A stretch of 64,000 nt of DNA from an uncultured Bacteroidales bacterium (GTDB lineage Bacteria; Bacteroidota; Bacteroidia; Bacteroidales; UBA11471). Location of the stretch: contig CALUZW010000001.1 of assembly GCA_944325415.1 (NCBI GenBank), positions 1-64,000 on the forward strand, written 5' to 3'. The translations under genes and the position numbers were made by a program. The notes beneath the pieces are model-generated. The model was not told the origin of the DNA. It searched no databases and saw only the letters and a program-made list of their open reading frames with translations. Numbering within the stretch: position 1 is the first letter of the stretch; each line of letters begins with the position of its first letter. Shown piece by piece: positions 46,554-55,383 of the stretch.

Positions 46554-46985
46554 TTATCCGATAATGACGATTTCGGCTCCTTCAAGTATCGAATCGCCTT
46601 TATTAACTTTTATTGCTGTAACCTTGCCGTCGTGTGTGGCAGGAATCACGTTTTCCATCTTCATGGCTTCGAGGACTGCCACTTTCTGTCCGGTTTTCAC
46701 GGTGTCTCCTACATTCACGCACACTTCGAGAATAACTCCCGGCAGCGGAGAACGCACGGCTCCCGACATCGTGGAAATTGCGGGCCGGGATATGACCGGC
46801 TCGCCGGCCGCCGTAAGTGGTGCCGACTGGGGACGGGTAAGCGGTTTGATTTGTTTCTTGGCCGGTTTGTCAAGTTCCACCTGATAAGGTGTGCCATTCA
46901 CCTCGACCGTAGCGATGTTTTCTTCGATGCGGTTGATGTTGACGGTATAGGGGGTTCCGTTGATTTTATATTTAAACTCTTTCAT
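46554..46985 (-). CDS. mmdC: Biotin carrier subunit of the decarboxylase
   Basis: 143 residues from ATG 46985 (MKEFKYKINGTPYTVNI). An N-terminal segment, a Pro/Ala-rich linker (about 45-75) and a C-terminal biotinyl domain with VLEAMKMENVI; the biotinylated residue is Lys109. It shuttles CO2 from the carboxyltransferase to the membrane beta subunit. The N-terminal 40 residues are typical of Bacteroidales versions. Gap to mmdB is five bases. Confidence 0.94.
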   Translation of the reverse strand: MKEFKYKINGTPYTVNINRIEENIATVEVNGTPYQVELDKPAKKQIKPLTRPQSAPLTAAGEPVISRPAISTMSGAVRSPLPGVILEVCVNVGDTVKTGQKVAVLEAMKMENVIPATHDGKVTAIKVNKGDSILEGAEIVIIG

Positions 46986-46996
46986 AGTACTGTGTT

Positions 46997-47890
46997 TTAT
47001 AATTTGCGTTGGGGAATCTGTCGCAACCCGTAGATTTTGGAACTCCACGGTGAATAGCTACGTTTCACTTGTTTTACGGTGAGAATGGTGTCTTCATAGT
47101 CGTGCTCGGCTTCTTGGTACTCATATATGGCCATGGATATTACGGCCAAGACGTCTCCCGATATGCCTGCCTCCTGTTTGGCTTCGGCTATTGTCGAGGC
47201 ACTGCCTGCTTTCACGGCACGGCGGGCGCTCATGCGGATAGCTGTCTTGCCGACCATCTTGAAGAACAGGTACAACACGATGAGGGCTATGAACACGACC
47301 AGCATGGCTGTTATCGACATGGAAACACCTATGGGGTCTTTTTCTGCAAACTTGTCGACTTTTGGATTGGAATTTTCGACGTAATTTGCGGCCTCGGGCG
47401 TCGGGTGTTCCAGTATTTGGCGGTCGAGCATTCCGTCACGGGGCGAACCGAAACTTTGGTCAGCAGCCATGACGGGTACGCGTATTTCGTCGATGAGGTT
47501 TTTGCCGCCGGCATCATACAATGCGATATAATTTTCTTTCGTGGGGTCGAGTACGAAATTGGTGTGGAACGTCCCGTGATGAGAAAAGCCGTCGGCCCAA
47601 ATGAGGACAACCTGCCGCGGACCGATTTTGGTTTTGAGGTCCCCCTTCGAAATCATGTATTTCTTCGGGTTGTTGGGGTCATTGGTAATATAACACCCAG
47701 CCATTTCGACCGTTCCTGCCGAGTTGTTGTAGATCTCAATCCAGGCACCCCGGTTGCCGAACGGGTCGACGTAGTTGCTTACATTGTTGGTAAGCACTTC
47801 GTTGATGTGCAGCGCCGAAGTCAGTTGGGCGGGAGCTATGGCAACCGAACAGCAAGCAAGCAACAATAATCCTAATTTCTTTATATTCAT
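46997..47890 (-). CDS. OadG-type gamma subunit fused to a lamin-tail domain
   Basis: 297 residues. Signal peptide (MNIKKLGLLLLACCSVAIAPAQ), then a lamin-tail-like Ig fold (about 27-150) with ALHINEVLTNNVSNYVDPFG-type start and GAWIEIYNNSAGTVEMAGCYITND, WADGFSH and FHTNFVLD. A membrane segment follows (about 190-213, MSITAMLVVFIALIVLYLFFKMVG), then a cytoplasmic tail with EAGISGDVLAVISMAIYEYQE. The membrane anchor with its tail is the OadG-like part that holds the complex together; the lamin-tail part would be periplasmic. Bacteroidales are known to carry this fusion. Its role outside the membrane is unknown. Confidence 0.82.
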   Translation of the reverse strand: MNIKKLGLLLLACCSVAIAPAQLTSALHINEVLTNNVSNYVDPFGNRGAWIEIYNNSAGTVEMAGCYITNDPNNPKKYMISKGDLKTKIGPRQVVLIWADGFSHHGTFHTNFVLDPTKENYIALYDAGGKNLIDEIRVPVMAADQSFGSPRDGMLDRQILEHPTPEAANYVENSNPKVDKFAEKDPIGVSMSITAMLVVFIALIVLYLFFKMVGKTAIRMSARRAVKAGSASTIAEAKQEAGISGDVLAVISMAIYEYQEAEHDYEDTILTVKQVKRSYSPWSSKIYGLRQIPQRKL

Positions 47891-47911
47891 CTTATTCCGA
47901 TTTTAGAAAGG

Positions 47912-49465
47912 TTATAGAGGAATGTTGCCATGCTTTTTGGCCGGGTTGACTACTTTCTTGGTCTGCAGCTGAGCCAATGCGCGGCAGATGCGGAACCGGG
48001 TGTTCCGGGGCTCGATGACATCGTCGATATAGCCGTATTTTGCGGCGTTATAGGGGTTGCCGAACAACTTGGTGTATTCGGCTTCTTTCTCGGCCAGGTA
48101 GGCTGCCGGGTCGGCTTGCTCTTTGGCTTCGCGGGCATAAAGCACAGCGACAGCTCCGCTGGCTCCCATCACGGCAATTTCGGCGGTAGGCCATGCAAAG
48201 TTTACATCGCCACGCAGTTGCTTGCAGCTCATTACGATGTGCGAGCCACCATACGACTTGCGCAGTGTTACCGTAACTTTGGGCACGGTGGCTTCGCCAT
48301 AGGCATAGAGCAGTTTGGCTCCGTGCCAGATAACGGCGTTGTATTCTTGTCCTGTGCCGGGCAGGAAGCCGGGAACATCGACCAGCGAGACAATGGGAAT
48401 ATTAAAGGCATCGCAGAAACGTACGAAGCGGGCTCCTTTGCGGGAGGCGTTGCAGTCGAGTACGCCGGCCATCTGGCAGGGCTGGTTGGCCACGATACCT
48501 ACCGACTGTCCGTTGAAGCGGGCGAAGCCGACAATCAGGTTGCGGGCAAAATCGCGGTGTACTTCGAGGAACTCTCCATTATCTACAATGGAGCCGATGA
48601 CTTCATACATGTCATAAGCCTTGTTGGGCGAGTCGGGAATAATTTCATTGAGGGAATCCTCGATCCTGTCGATGGGGTCGTCGCAAGGTACGATGGGAGC
48701 CTCTTCGAGGTTGTTTTGCGGAATGAAACTGAGCAGGTTGCGGATAAGTTTGAGACCGTCTTCTTCGGTGTCAACGGCAAAATGGGCCACTCCCGATTTG
48801 ACGGCATGTACGCTGGCACCGCCCAGTTGTTCGGCGTTCACATCTTCGCCCGTCACGGTTTTCACCACGGCGGGGCCGGTGAGGAACATGTATGATGTGC
48901 CTTTGGTCATGAGCGTAAAGTCTGTCAATGCCGGGCTGTAAACAGCGCCACCGGCGCAGGGGCCGAAGATGCCCGAAATTTGGGGTATCACACCCGATGC
49001 CAGAATGTTGCGTTGGAAAATCTCGGCAAAGCCGGCCAAGGCGTTGATGCCTTCTTGTATGCGTGCGCCTCCAGAGTCGTTGATGCCGATGCAGGGCGTA
49101 CCCATCTTCATGGCGAGGTCCATGACTTTGCATATCTTCTGCGCCATGGTTTCGGAAAGGGAACCGCCGTTCACGGTGAAGTCCTGGGCAAAAACATAAA
49201 CAAGGCGACCATCGATGGTTCCGCTACCGGTTACCACGCCGTCGCCCAAGTAATGTTTCTTTTCCATGCCGAAGTTGTGGCAGCGGTGGGTAACGAACAT
49301 GTCGATTTCCTCAAAACTGCCTTCGTCGAGAAGCATCGCGATGCGCTCGCGAGCGGTATATTTTCCTTTTTCGTGTTGCTTGGCGATTGCTTTTTCGCCT
49401 CCGCCCAGACGAGCTTGTTCGCGCAAGGCAATCAGCTCTTTTACTTTTTCAAGTTGATTACTCAT
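47912..49465 (-). CDS. mmdA: Methylmalonyl-CoA decarboxylase carboxyltransferase subunit
   Basis: 517 residues, the usual length for the crotonase-fold biotin-dependent carboxyltransferases. It moves the carboxyl group of (S)-methylmalonyl-CoA to the biotin of mmdC, giving propionyl-CoA. The family signatures are [24 protein letters not shown] (as [15 protein letters not shown]), [31 protein letters not shown] and [17 protein letters not shown]. The context with Na+-pump beta subunit shows it is a decarboxylase rather than propionyl-CoA carboxylase. It ends 22 bases before the gamma gene. Confidence 0.94.
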   Translation of the reverse strand: MSNQLEKVKELIALREQARLGGGEKAIAKQHEKGKYTARERIAMLLDEGSFEEIDMFVTHRCHNFGMEKKHYLGDGVVTGSGTIDGRLVYVFAQDFTVNGGSLSETMAQKICKVMDLAMKMGTPCIGINDSGGARIQEGINALAGFAEIFQRNILASGVIPQISGIFGPCAGGAVYSPALTDFTLMTKGTSYMFLTGPAVVKTVTGEDVNAEQLGGASVHAVKSGVAHFAVDTEEDGLKLIRNLLSFIPQNNLEEAPIVPCDDPIDRIEDSLNEIIPDSPNKAYDMYEVIGSIVDNGEFLEVHRDFARNLIVGFARFNGQSVGIVANQPCQMAGVLDCNASRKGARFVRFCDAFNIPIVSLVDVPGFLPGTGQEYNAVIWHGAKLLYAYGEATVPKVTVTLRKSYGGSHIVMSCKQLRGDVNFAWPTAEIAVMGASGAVAVLYAREAKEQADPAAYLAEKEAEYTKLFGNPYNAAKYGYIDDVIEPRNTRFRICRALAQLQTKKVVNPAKKHGNIPL

Positions 49466-49483
49466 ATTTTTTCGGTATAATGT

Positions 49484-49897
49484 TTATTTCTCGGGTTTTT
49501 CGCACAACTCGGTCAGTACGCTGCACGTCGATTTGGGGTGAAGGAAGGCGATGTCGAGTCCTTCGGCACCACGGCGGGGAGCCTGGTCGATGAGTTTTAC
49601 TCCCTTTTCGGCCACTTCGTTGAGAGCGTTGGCAACACCGTCGGCCACAGCGAAGGCTATGTGGTGGATACCTTCGCCGCGTTTCTCGATAAACTTGGCA
49701 ACGGCGCTCTCGTCCGAGGTCGGTTCGAGGAGTTCGATTTTGGTATCACCCACCTTGAAGAAGGCGGTTTTTACTTTTTGGTCGGCTACTTCTTCTATGG
49801 CGTAGCATTTCAGTCCCAGTATGTTCTCATAGTAAGGGAGAGAGTCGGCGATGCTTTTTACGGCAATGCCCAGATGTTCGATATGAGAAAGTTTCAT
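49484..49897 (-). CDS. mce: Methylmalonyl-CoA epimerase
   Basis: 137 residues, glyoxalase/bleomycin-resistance fold. It interconverts (R)- and (S)-methylmalonyl-CoA, supplying the (S) form to mmdA. Metal ligands are expected at His in SHIEHLGIAV (about residue 4-7), His in EGIHHIAFAV (about 82-91) and the Glu near the C-terminus in VLTELCEKP. It is first in the operon, 18 bases ahead of mmdA. The mutase genes that precede it in the pathway are not in this window. A -7 box TATCTTTG lies on this strand at 49984-49977. Confidence 0.93.
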   Translation of the reverse strand: MKLSHIEHLGIAVKSIADSLPYYENILGLKCYAIEEVADQKVKTAFFKVGDTKIELLEPTSDESAVAKFIEKRGEGIHHIAFAVADGVANALNEVAEKGVKLIDQAPRRGAEGLDIAFLHPKSTCSVLTELCEKPEK

Positions 49898-50337
49898 AGA
49901 TTAAAAAAATTAAAACTCCGTCCGTTTCATCGACATGAAACCAAGGTACGGAGAAGGTTTGCATAAATACTCGTGGCAAAGATAAAAAAATATATTGAAC
50001 TCTGTACTTTTTGTTCTAAAAAGAACAATACCGCAAACGCTTTGTTCCAAGCAAGTAACACTGCCGCTGTACCTGTCGCCGCAGCCGCAGGAAATGACTT
50101 TTTACTGACAAATCGGCAGCCTTTACTGACAAAGACGGGCCAAAAAAACATCCCCGCCTGCCAAAAAAAACAAAAACCGAGGCCGCTCCGTTTTGGCACA
50201 GGATTTGACAATCCGATAGTGTCGCGGTCGGCGAGAAGCCCTTCACGAAGGGAGACTCCGCAAGGCCGGGGCCGGGTGGCAGCGCAGCCGTTACCCGTCA
50301 GTAAAAACGATTATAAACAAATAAAACTTAGAATAAA
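49898..50337. other. Divergent regulatory region between mce and dnaK
   Basis: 440 bases without a credible gene. The mce side holds the minus-strand -7 box at 49977-49984 (no good -33 element). The dnaK side is long and GC-rich at 50215-50290, with a CCCTT-CACG-AAGGG hairpin (50238-50251 area), and carries three copies of a TTTACTGAC motif listed separately. An open frame from 49973 into dnaK exists but has no family resemblance and is not called. Confidence 0.6.
50099..50307 (+). repeat. TTTACTGAC motif, two direct copies and one inverted copy upstream of dnaK
   Basis: TTTACTGACAAA occurs at 50101-50112 and again at 50122-50133, start-to-start 21 bp, i.e. two helical turns. An 11-base block TTTTTACTGAC at 50099-50109 recurs inverted as GTCAGTAAAAA at 50297-50307, just ahead of the dnaK start. 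Such phasing suggests a protein-binding operator, while the inverted copy could pair with the first in RNA. Confidence 0.6.
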
Positions 50338-52248
50338 ATGGGAAAAATTATTGGTATCGACTTAGGAACAACCAACTCTTGTGTTGCCGTTATGGAAGGC
50401 AACGACCCGGTTGTCATAGCAAACAGCGAAGGCCGTAGAACCACTCCTTCGATAGTTGCATTTGTAGATGGTGGCGAACGTAAAGTGGGCGACCCCGCCA
50501 AACGTCAGGCCATCACCAATCCTACCCGCACGATTTTCTCTATCAAACGTTTCATGGGAGAAAATTACGATCAGGTTCAAAACGAAATTGCCCGTGTACC
50601 TTACAAAGTGGTGCGCAGCGACAACAATATGCCGCGTATCGACATCGACGGACGTCTCTATTCGCCGCAAGAAATCTCGGCCATGATTCTGCAAAAGATG
50701 AAAAAGACCGCCGAAGATTATTTGGGACAGGAGGTAAGCGAAGCCGTCATCACGGTACCTGCCTACTTCAACGACTCGCAGCGTCAGGCCACCAAAGAGG
50801 CTGGCGAGATTGCCGGACTCAACGTGCGCCGTATCATCAATGAGCCTACGGCTGCCGCCTTGGCTTACGGTCTCGACAAGGCCAACAAGGATATGAAGAT
50901 TGCCGTCTTCGACCTCGGTGGCGGTACGTTCGATATCTCAATCCTTGAACTCGGCGACGGTGTCTTTGAAGTAAAATCGACCAACGGCGATACTCACCTG
51001 GGAGGTGACGACTTCGACCACGTCATCATCGACTGGCTGGCCGATGAGTTCAAGGCCGAAGAGGGTGTCGATCTGCGTCAGGACCCCATGGCTCTGCAAC
51101 GTTTGAAAGAGGCTGCCGAAAAAGCCAAAATCGAATTGTCGAGCTCCACGACGGCCGAAATCAACCTGCCTTATATCATGCCCGTAAACGGTGTGCCCAA
51201 ACACTTGGTAAAAACCCTTACCCGTGCCAAATTTGAGCAACTGTGCGACAAACTGATTCAGGCTACCATCGAACCCTGCCGTCAGGCACTGAAAGATGCC
51301 GGTCTCTCGGCTTCGGATATCGACGAAGTCATTCTCGTGGGTGGTTCGACCCGTATCCCCGCCGTACAGGCCATCGTCGAAAAATTCTTCGGAAAGACTC
51401 CTTCCAAAGGTGTTAACCCCGACGAAGTAGTTGCCGTAGGTGCTGCCATTCAGGGTGGTGTACTCACCGGCGATGTCAAAGACGTGCTGCTGCTCGATGT
51501 TACCCCGCTTTCGCTGGGTATCGAAACTCTCGGTGGCGTGATGACCAAACTTATCGAGGCCAACACCACGATACCTACCCGCAAGTCCGAAGTATTCTCT
51601 ACGGCTGTCGACAACCAGCCTTCGGTCGAGATTCACGTGCTGCAAGGCGAACGTTCCATGGCCAAGGACAACAAGACCATCGGTCGTTTCCACCTCGACG
51701 GTATACCTGCCGCTCCCCGTGGAGTGCCTCAAATCGAAGTTACCTTCGATATCGATGCCAACGGTATCCTCACCGTATCGTCGAAAGATAAAGGCACAGG
51801 CAAGGAGCAGAGCATTCGCATCGAGGCTTCGAGCGGACTGAGCGAAGAAGAAATCAAACGTATGAAAGCCGAAGCCGAAGCCAATGCCGAAGCCGACAAG
51901 AAGGAAAAAGAGCGTATCGACAAGATTAACCAGGCCGATTCGATGATATTCCAGACCGAGAAACAGCTCAAAGACCTCGGCGATAAATTCCCTGCCGACA
52001 AGAAGGCAACCATCGAGACGGCTCTCAACAAACTGAAAGAGGCTCACAAGGCACAAGACATTGCCGCCATCGACAGTGCCATGGCCGAGTTGAACACCGC
52101 TTTGCAGTCGGCTGCCCAAGACCTCTACAACGCCCAAGGCCAGCAACAGGCCGGTGCCTCGAATGCAGGTAACGCCCAAGCCGGCGGCAACGCTTCGAAC
52201 AAAGGCGACGGCGGTGTAACCGATGTCGACTTCGAGGAAGTGAAATAA
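50338..52248 (+). CDS. dnaK: Chaperone DnaK (Hsp70)
   Basis: 636 residues, full length. ATPase domain (about 1-380) opens [20 protein letters not shown] and has [30 protein letters not shown] and [15 protein letters not shown]. The peptide-binding domain (about 390-500) and helical lid follow, with a Gln/Ala/Gly-rich tail ending DVDFEEVK, the terminus expected for bacterial DnaK. It folds proteins with DnaJ and GrpE, neither of which is adjacent; dnaK stands alone with a terminator behind it. No CIRCE element is seen; control may lie in the repeat-bearing leader. Confidence 0.98.
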   Translation: MGKIIGIDLGTTNSCVAVMEGNDPVVIANSEGRRTTPSIVAFVDGGERKVGDPAKRQAITNPTRTIFSIKRFMGENYDQVQNEIARVPYKVVRSDNNMPRIDIDGRLYSPQEISAMILQKMKKTAEDYLGQEVSEAVITVPAYFNDSQRQATKEAGEIAGLNVRRIINEPTAAALAYGLDKANKDMKIAVFDLGGGTFDISILELGDGVFEVKSTNGDTHLGGDDFDHVIIDWLADEFKAEEGVDLRQDPMALQRLKEAAEKAKIELSSSTTAEINLPYIMPVNGVPKHLVKTLTRAKFEQLCDKLIQATIEPCRQALKDAGLSASDIDEVILVGGSTRIPAVQAIVEKFFGKTPSKGVNPDEVVAVGAAIQGGVLTGDVKDVLLLDVTPLSLGIETLGGVMTKLIEANTTIPTRKSEVFSTAVDNQPSVEIHVLQGERSMAKDNKTIGRFHLDGIPAAPRGVPQIEVTFDIDANGILTVSSKDKGTGKEQSIRIEASSGLSEEEIKRMKAEAEANAEADKKEKERIDKINQADSMIFQTEKQLKDLGDKFPADKKATIETALNKLKEAHKAQDIAAIDSAMAELNTALQSAAQDLYNAQGQQQAGASNAGNAQAGGNASNKGDGGVTDVDFEEVK

Positions 52249-52271
52249 TCGCGAATTGTTATAGCGTAAAT

Positions 52272-52310
52272 AAAAAAACCGTGTATGCACTACGCATACA
52301 CGGTTTTTTT
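52272..52310. terminator. Bidirectional terminator after dnaK
   Basis: 17-bp perfect arms (52272-52288 and 52294-52310) with A7 and T7 flanks around CCGTGTATGC and a 5-base loop. It closes dnaK and can also serve the opposing pectinesterase gene. Confidence 0.92.
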
Positions 52311-52490
52311 GTGCTTGATGTTTTGTGCCGGAGGTTCCGCGGAGCGGTGCAGTGATGCGAAAGCTCCCGCCGGGAGTGATATGAATGCCGCGAAGTGGTT
52401 GGCCGTAGGGGAGGATGTGCAACACGCTATACTATTCCGACGCTTCCAGCCTCCGTCCCTTCTGTCGCTTTTCGGGGTGCCCGCATGGAG

Positions 52491-54062
52491 TTACCACACC
52501 GGATTCCAGTCGAGTATACGAGCGGGGTTGCGGTACATCTCGATGAGGGCCGAGTCGGCCGGCCATGTCAGTTGGCGCGAACGCGGGTGGCGGAGGCTAA
52601 CGTCGACGGGATTACCCGCCTTGTCGCGGCTGTTGTATTCGTAGAAGCGTACATGATGTGCCGACCCTTCTATCGCACCCCACCCTTCGGGGGCGATGTT
52701 TTCGAGCGTGCAGTTTATCAGCACGGCTTCGGCATAAGGATATCCGTCGGGCTGGCGGTTCAGCGGCGAGCGGGCCAGTACCGAGCGCGGGTGCGAGCCG
52801 ACAAAGCGGCAGTCGACAAAGATGTTGCCGTGGTTGGCCTCGGTGTTGCGTATCCACATGAAAGGACCGGGCCCTTGCAGCGTACACGCCTTGAAGAAGG
52901 CGGGGCCGCGACCCAGCACCATGTCGCCGCCACCATCGACGATACAGTGTTCGAGATAGACCGAGCCGTTGACTTGCAGTGCATCGCCCGACCCCACTAT
53001 CCGCACATTACGCAGGTAGTTGCGGGCACCCATGAGCAGGAGCCCCTCGGCCTGCCCCTGCAAGTCGGTCTGTATGGTCAGGTTTTCAAACCGCATATCG
53101 TAGCAGTTGTCGGCGGCAAAGGCAGCTCGGCGGGAGGGAAACGTGCCCGGCCATTCGTTGGTCTTCACGTTGATGGGGTGGGGGTTGAAGGTCTCGTTGT
53201 TGGCATAGTGTATGAGTACGCTGTCGCGGTTTTCACCCCGCAGGAGTACGTTCTGCTTGTTGCGGAAGTAGACCAGCTCCTCATAATCGCCGTTGGCGAT
53301 AAGCACAGTCCATCGCTCGTCGCTGAATTCGGGAATGAAGTCCATGGCCCCCTGTACGGTGCAGAAGTCGCCGCTGCCGTCGTGATTCACCGAGAGAAGC
53401 CGCCGTCCGGCCTCAGGGGCGTGACGACGGGTGGTGAAGCGCCAGGTCTTGTCGTCGTAGATGCCGGCAAACTCGCCCAGGGAGAGGTCGAAGACCTCCT
53501 TGTCGATGGTAACATAGTAGCTCTTGCCGTATTCCAGCATGTTGTGGTGGGGGTATATGGTGGCCCGACAGCCGTCGACGATGACAGGGTAGAAGTGAAA
53601 TCCGTCGGAGAATCCGCCGATGATGGTCAGCTGGTACGGCCCTGTCGTGTCTTGCAGTGCGGTGCCCGAGGGGGTGCCGGGGCGGGTATTGGCATTGGTA
53701 ATGCGTTTGCCGTGCGCATGGTAGTCGTACGGTACCGACGAGTAGGTGGCTTTCTGTTTGCGTATCATGTCGGGCTGGGTAGGACCGGCCGGAATGGAGA
53801 GGTCGAGTGAGTCGACCAGCTGTCCGGTCTCGGCATCGAAGATGCGTATCATGCCTTGCCGGTTGATCTGCACGGGATAGTCAAATTCGAGGGTCAGGTG
53901 CGTGTCGGGCGGTACCTCTTCGGAGTGGGGCGCCGGAATGAGTCGGGTTGCTGACGTTGTGTCTTGCCGAGGAGCCGGTGTAGCAGCCCGGGTAGAGGTC
54001 GCTGCCAGAATCCCGATGCCGATGAGGCAGGACAGGGCGGCCGACAGAAGAACTTTTTTCAT
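52491..54062 (-). CDS. Pectinesterase-like secreted protein
   Basis: 523 residues from ATG 54062; upstream codons to 54158 read through the promoter-like repeat and are rejected. Signal peptide (MKKVLLSAALSCLIGIGILAATSTRA). Residues about 50-230 form an Ig-like beta domain (PPDTHLTLEFDYPVQINRQG), and the rest is a right-handed beta-helix with LLSVNHDGSGDFCTVQGAMDFIP, FENLTIQ and ALQVNGSVYLEHCIVDGGGDMVLG, holding the Gln/Asp of pectin methylesterases (DGGGDMVLG in place of the usual GTVDFIFG). Substrate may be methyl-esterified pectin or another esterified glycan, because the active site motif is altered. It stands apart from the 1-30 kb pectin locus. Confidence 0.75.
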   Translation of the reverse strand: MKKVLLSAALSCLIGIGILAATSTRAATPAPRQDTTSATRLIPAPHSEEVPPDTHLTLEFDYPVQINRQGMIRIFDAETGQLVDSLDLSIPAGPTQPDMIRKQKATYSSVPYDYHAHGKRITNANTRPGTPSGTALQDTTGPYQLTIIGGFSDGFHFYPVIVDGCRATIYPHHNMLEYGKSYYVTIDKEVFDLSLGEFAGIYDDKTWRFTTRRHAPEAGRRLLSVNHDGSGDFCTVQGAMDFIPEFSDERWTVLIANGDYEELVYFRNKQNVLLRGENRDSVLIHYANNETFNPHPINVKTNEWPGTFPSRRAAFAADNCYDMRFENLTIQTDLQGQAEGLLLMGARNYLRNVRIVGSGDALQVNGSVYLEHCIVDGGGDMVLGRGPAFFKACTLQGPGPFMWIRNTEANHGNIFVDCRFVGSHPRSVLARSPLNRQPDGYPYAEAVLINCTLENIAPEGWGAIEGSAHHVRFYEYNSRDKAGNPVDVSLRHPRSRQLTWPADSALIEMYRNPARILDWNPVW

Positions 54063-54367
54063 GGTCGTTTCGTTGAATAATAGATGAGATTTCTGATAAA
54101 GATAGCAAAAGCCGGGAGCCGAGCCAAGGAAAGAAAACAAAGTTTTTGTTTCCGGCATAGGCCGAGGCGCCGCCTCTCTTCTGTAAAGATAGCGAATGCC
54201 GGGAGTTGCAGCAAGGGAAAAAGCGAAATTTTCGTTTCCGGCTCCAAGCCGAGCTGTCTGCTGCCTTTTCTGTCCCGCAAAAAAATAGAAAAGCAGATAT
54301 ACACTCCGTAGAGAAAAAACGTATCTTTACCGCCGTTATATATGGTATAACTTTAAACGAACTGATT
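54063..54367. other. Divergent region with duplicated promoter-like module
   Basis: 305 bases between the pectinesterase (-) and D-lactate dehydrogenase (+) genes. Most of it is a tandem imperfect duplication (54097-54270). A TATCTTTA box on the plus strand (54322-54329) may serve the dehydrogenase gene, with no clear -33 element. No gene is called here; the open frame at 54059-54304 on the minus strand only reflects the repeat. Confidence 0.6.
54097..54270 (-). repeat. Tandem imperfect repeat, about 87 bp per unit, each unit with promoter-like boxes
   Basis: Unit 1 runs from about 54097 and unit 2 from 54184, a period of 87 bases. Both share AAAGATAGC, GCCGGGAG, TTTCCGGC and a CTTCTGT or TTTCTGT end. 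On the minus strand each carries TTG then 20 bases then TATCTTTA: TTG at 54127-54125 with the box at 54104-54097, and TTG at 54214-54212 with the box at 54191-54184. The proximal box is 35 bp from the pectinesterase start codon. Confidence 0.7.
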
Positions 54368-55369
54368 ATGGCATTACGGATTGCTTTTTTCGACACAAAG
54401 CCTTACGATGAAGACTCATTCAACCAGATGAACGAGCGCTTCGGCTTCGAGATTGTCTATTTCAAAGGTCATCTCAATCCCAACAACGTGATGTTGACCC
54501 GAGGTTTCGACGTCGTTTGTATTTTTGTAAACGATGTGGCCGATGCCGAGGTGATAAATACGTTGGTCGACAATGGTGTCAAATTGCTGGCGTTGCGCTG
54601 TGCCGGATACAACAATGTCGATTTGGCAGCAGCCGAAGGGCGTCTGCCGGTTGTCAGAGTGCCGGCCTACTCGCCCTATGCCGTGGCCGAATACACCCTG
54701 GCACTGATGCTGGCGCTCAACCGGCGCATACCCCGCGCTACCTGGCGCACCCGTGACGGAAATTTCTCGTTGCACGGTCTCATGGGATTTGATATGCACG
54801 AGAAGACCATCGGCATTATCGGTACGGGTAAGATAGCCAAGGTGCTGATTCAGTTGCTGAGTGGTTTCGGCATGCACATACTGGCTTATGACCTGTATCC
54901 CGATAAGGAGTTTGCCGCAACCTATCATGTCGAATACACTACCCTCGAAGATATTTATCGCCGTTCCGATATTATATCGCTGCATTGCCCGCTCACCGAC
55001 GAGACCCGTTACATCATCAACGATGAGGCCATTGCCCAGATGAAACAGGGAGTGATGCTTATCAATACCGGCCGTGGAAAGCTTATTCATACCCACGCGC
55101 TTATCAATGGATTGAAGAGCAAGAAGATAGGCTATGCCGGTCTTGATGTCTACGAAGAGGAGAGCGGCTATTTCTACGAAGACAAGTCCGACCGTATCAT
55201 CGACGATGATGTATTGGCCCGACTGCTCTCTTTCAATAATGTCATCGTCACTTCCCACCAGGCATTCTTCACCCGGGAGGCTGTGTACAACATTGCCGAG
55301 ACAACGTTGCAGAACGTTGCCGACTTCGAGGCCGGCCGACCGTTGAAGAATGAGGTAAAACATCAATAG
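54368..55369 (+). CDS. ldhA: D-lactate dehydrogenase (2-hydroxyacid dehydrogenase)
   Basis: 333 residues from ATG 54368; in-frame codons before it read the repeat region. It reduces pyruvate to D-lactate with NADH in the cytoplasm. The NAD-binding fold has GIIGTGKIAKVL (about 148-159); catalytic residues are Arg in NTGRGKLI (about 233), Glu in DVYEEE and His in VTSHQAFF (about 297). The ALRCAGYNNVDL segment is typical of fermentative D-lactate dehydrogenases of this size. It is followed 15 bp later by the antiporter gene, which may be co-transcribed. Confidence 0.93.
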   Translation: MALRIAFFDTKPYDEDSFNQMNERFGFEIVYFKGHLNPNNVMLTRGFDVVCIFVNDVADAEVINTLVDNGVKLLALRCAGYNNVDLAAAEGRLPVVRVPAYSPYAVAEYTLALMLALNRRIPRATWRTRDGNFSLHGLMGFDMHEKTIGIIGTGKIAKVLIQLLSGFGMHILAYDLYPDKEFAATYHVEYTTLEDIYRRSDIISLHCPLTDETRYIINDEAIAQMKQGVMLINTGRGKLIHTHALINGLKSKKIGYAGLDVYEEESGYFYEDKSDRIIDDDVLARLLSFNNVIVTSHQAFFTREAVYNIAETTLQNVADFEAGRPLKNEVKHQ

Positions 55370-55383
55370 TCTCTCACACTTGT

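Noticed and set aside
49973-50365. 130-residue frame in the dnaK leader
   Set aside because: Low-complexity Lys/Arg/Pro sequence crossing the dnaK start; better explained as leader with repeats.
50938-52425. 495-residue minus-strand frame opposite dnaK
   Set aside because: Known type of antisense shadow over dnaK; it also runs through the dnaK terminator.
52395-53810. 471-residue plus-strand frame opposite the pectinesterase-like gene
   Set aside because: No signal, no family match, and the minus-strand gene has a signal peptide and beta-helix motifs.
54184-54270. CRISPR-like array
   Set aside because: Only two long imperfect copies with no spacer structure and no cas genes in the window.
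54059-54304. Short minus-strand frame with repeated LPAFAIF
   Set aside because: The repeat comes from the duplicated promoter-like module, not from a repeated protein.
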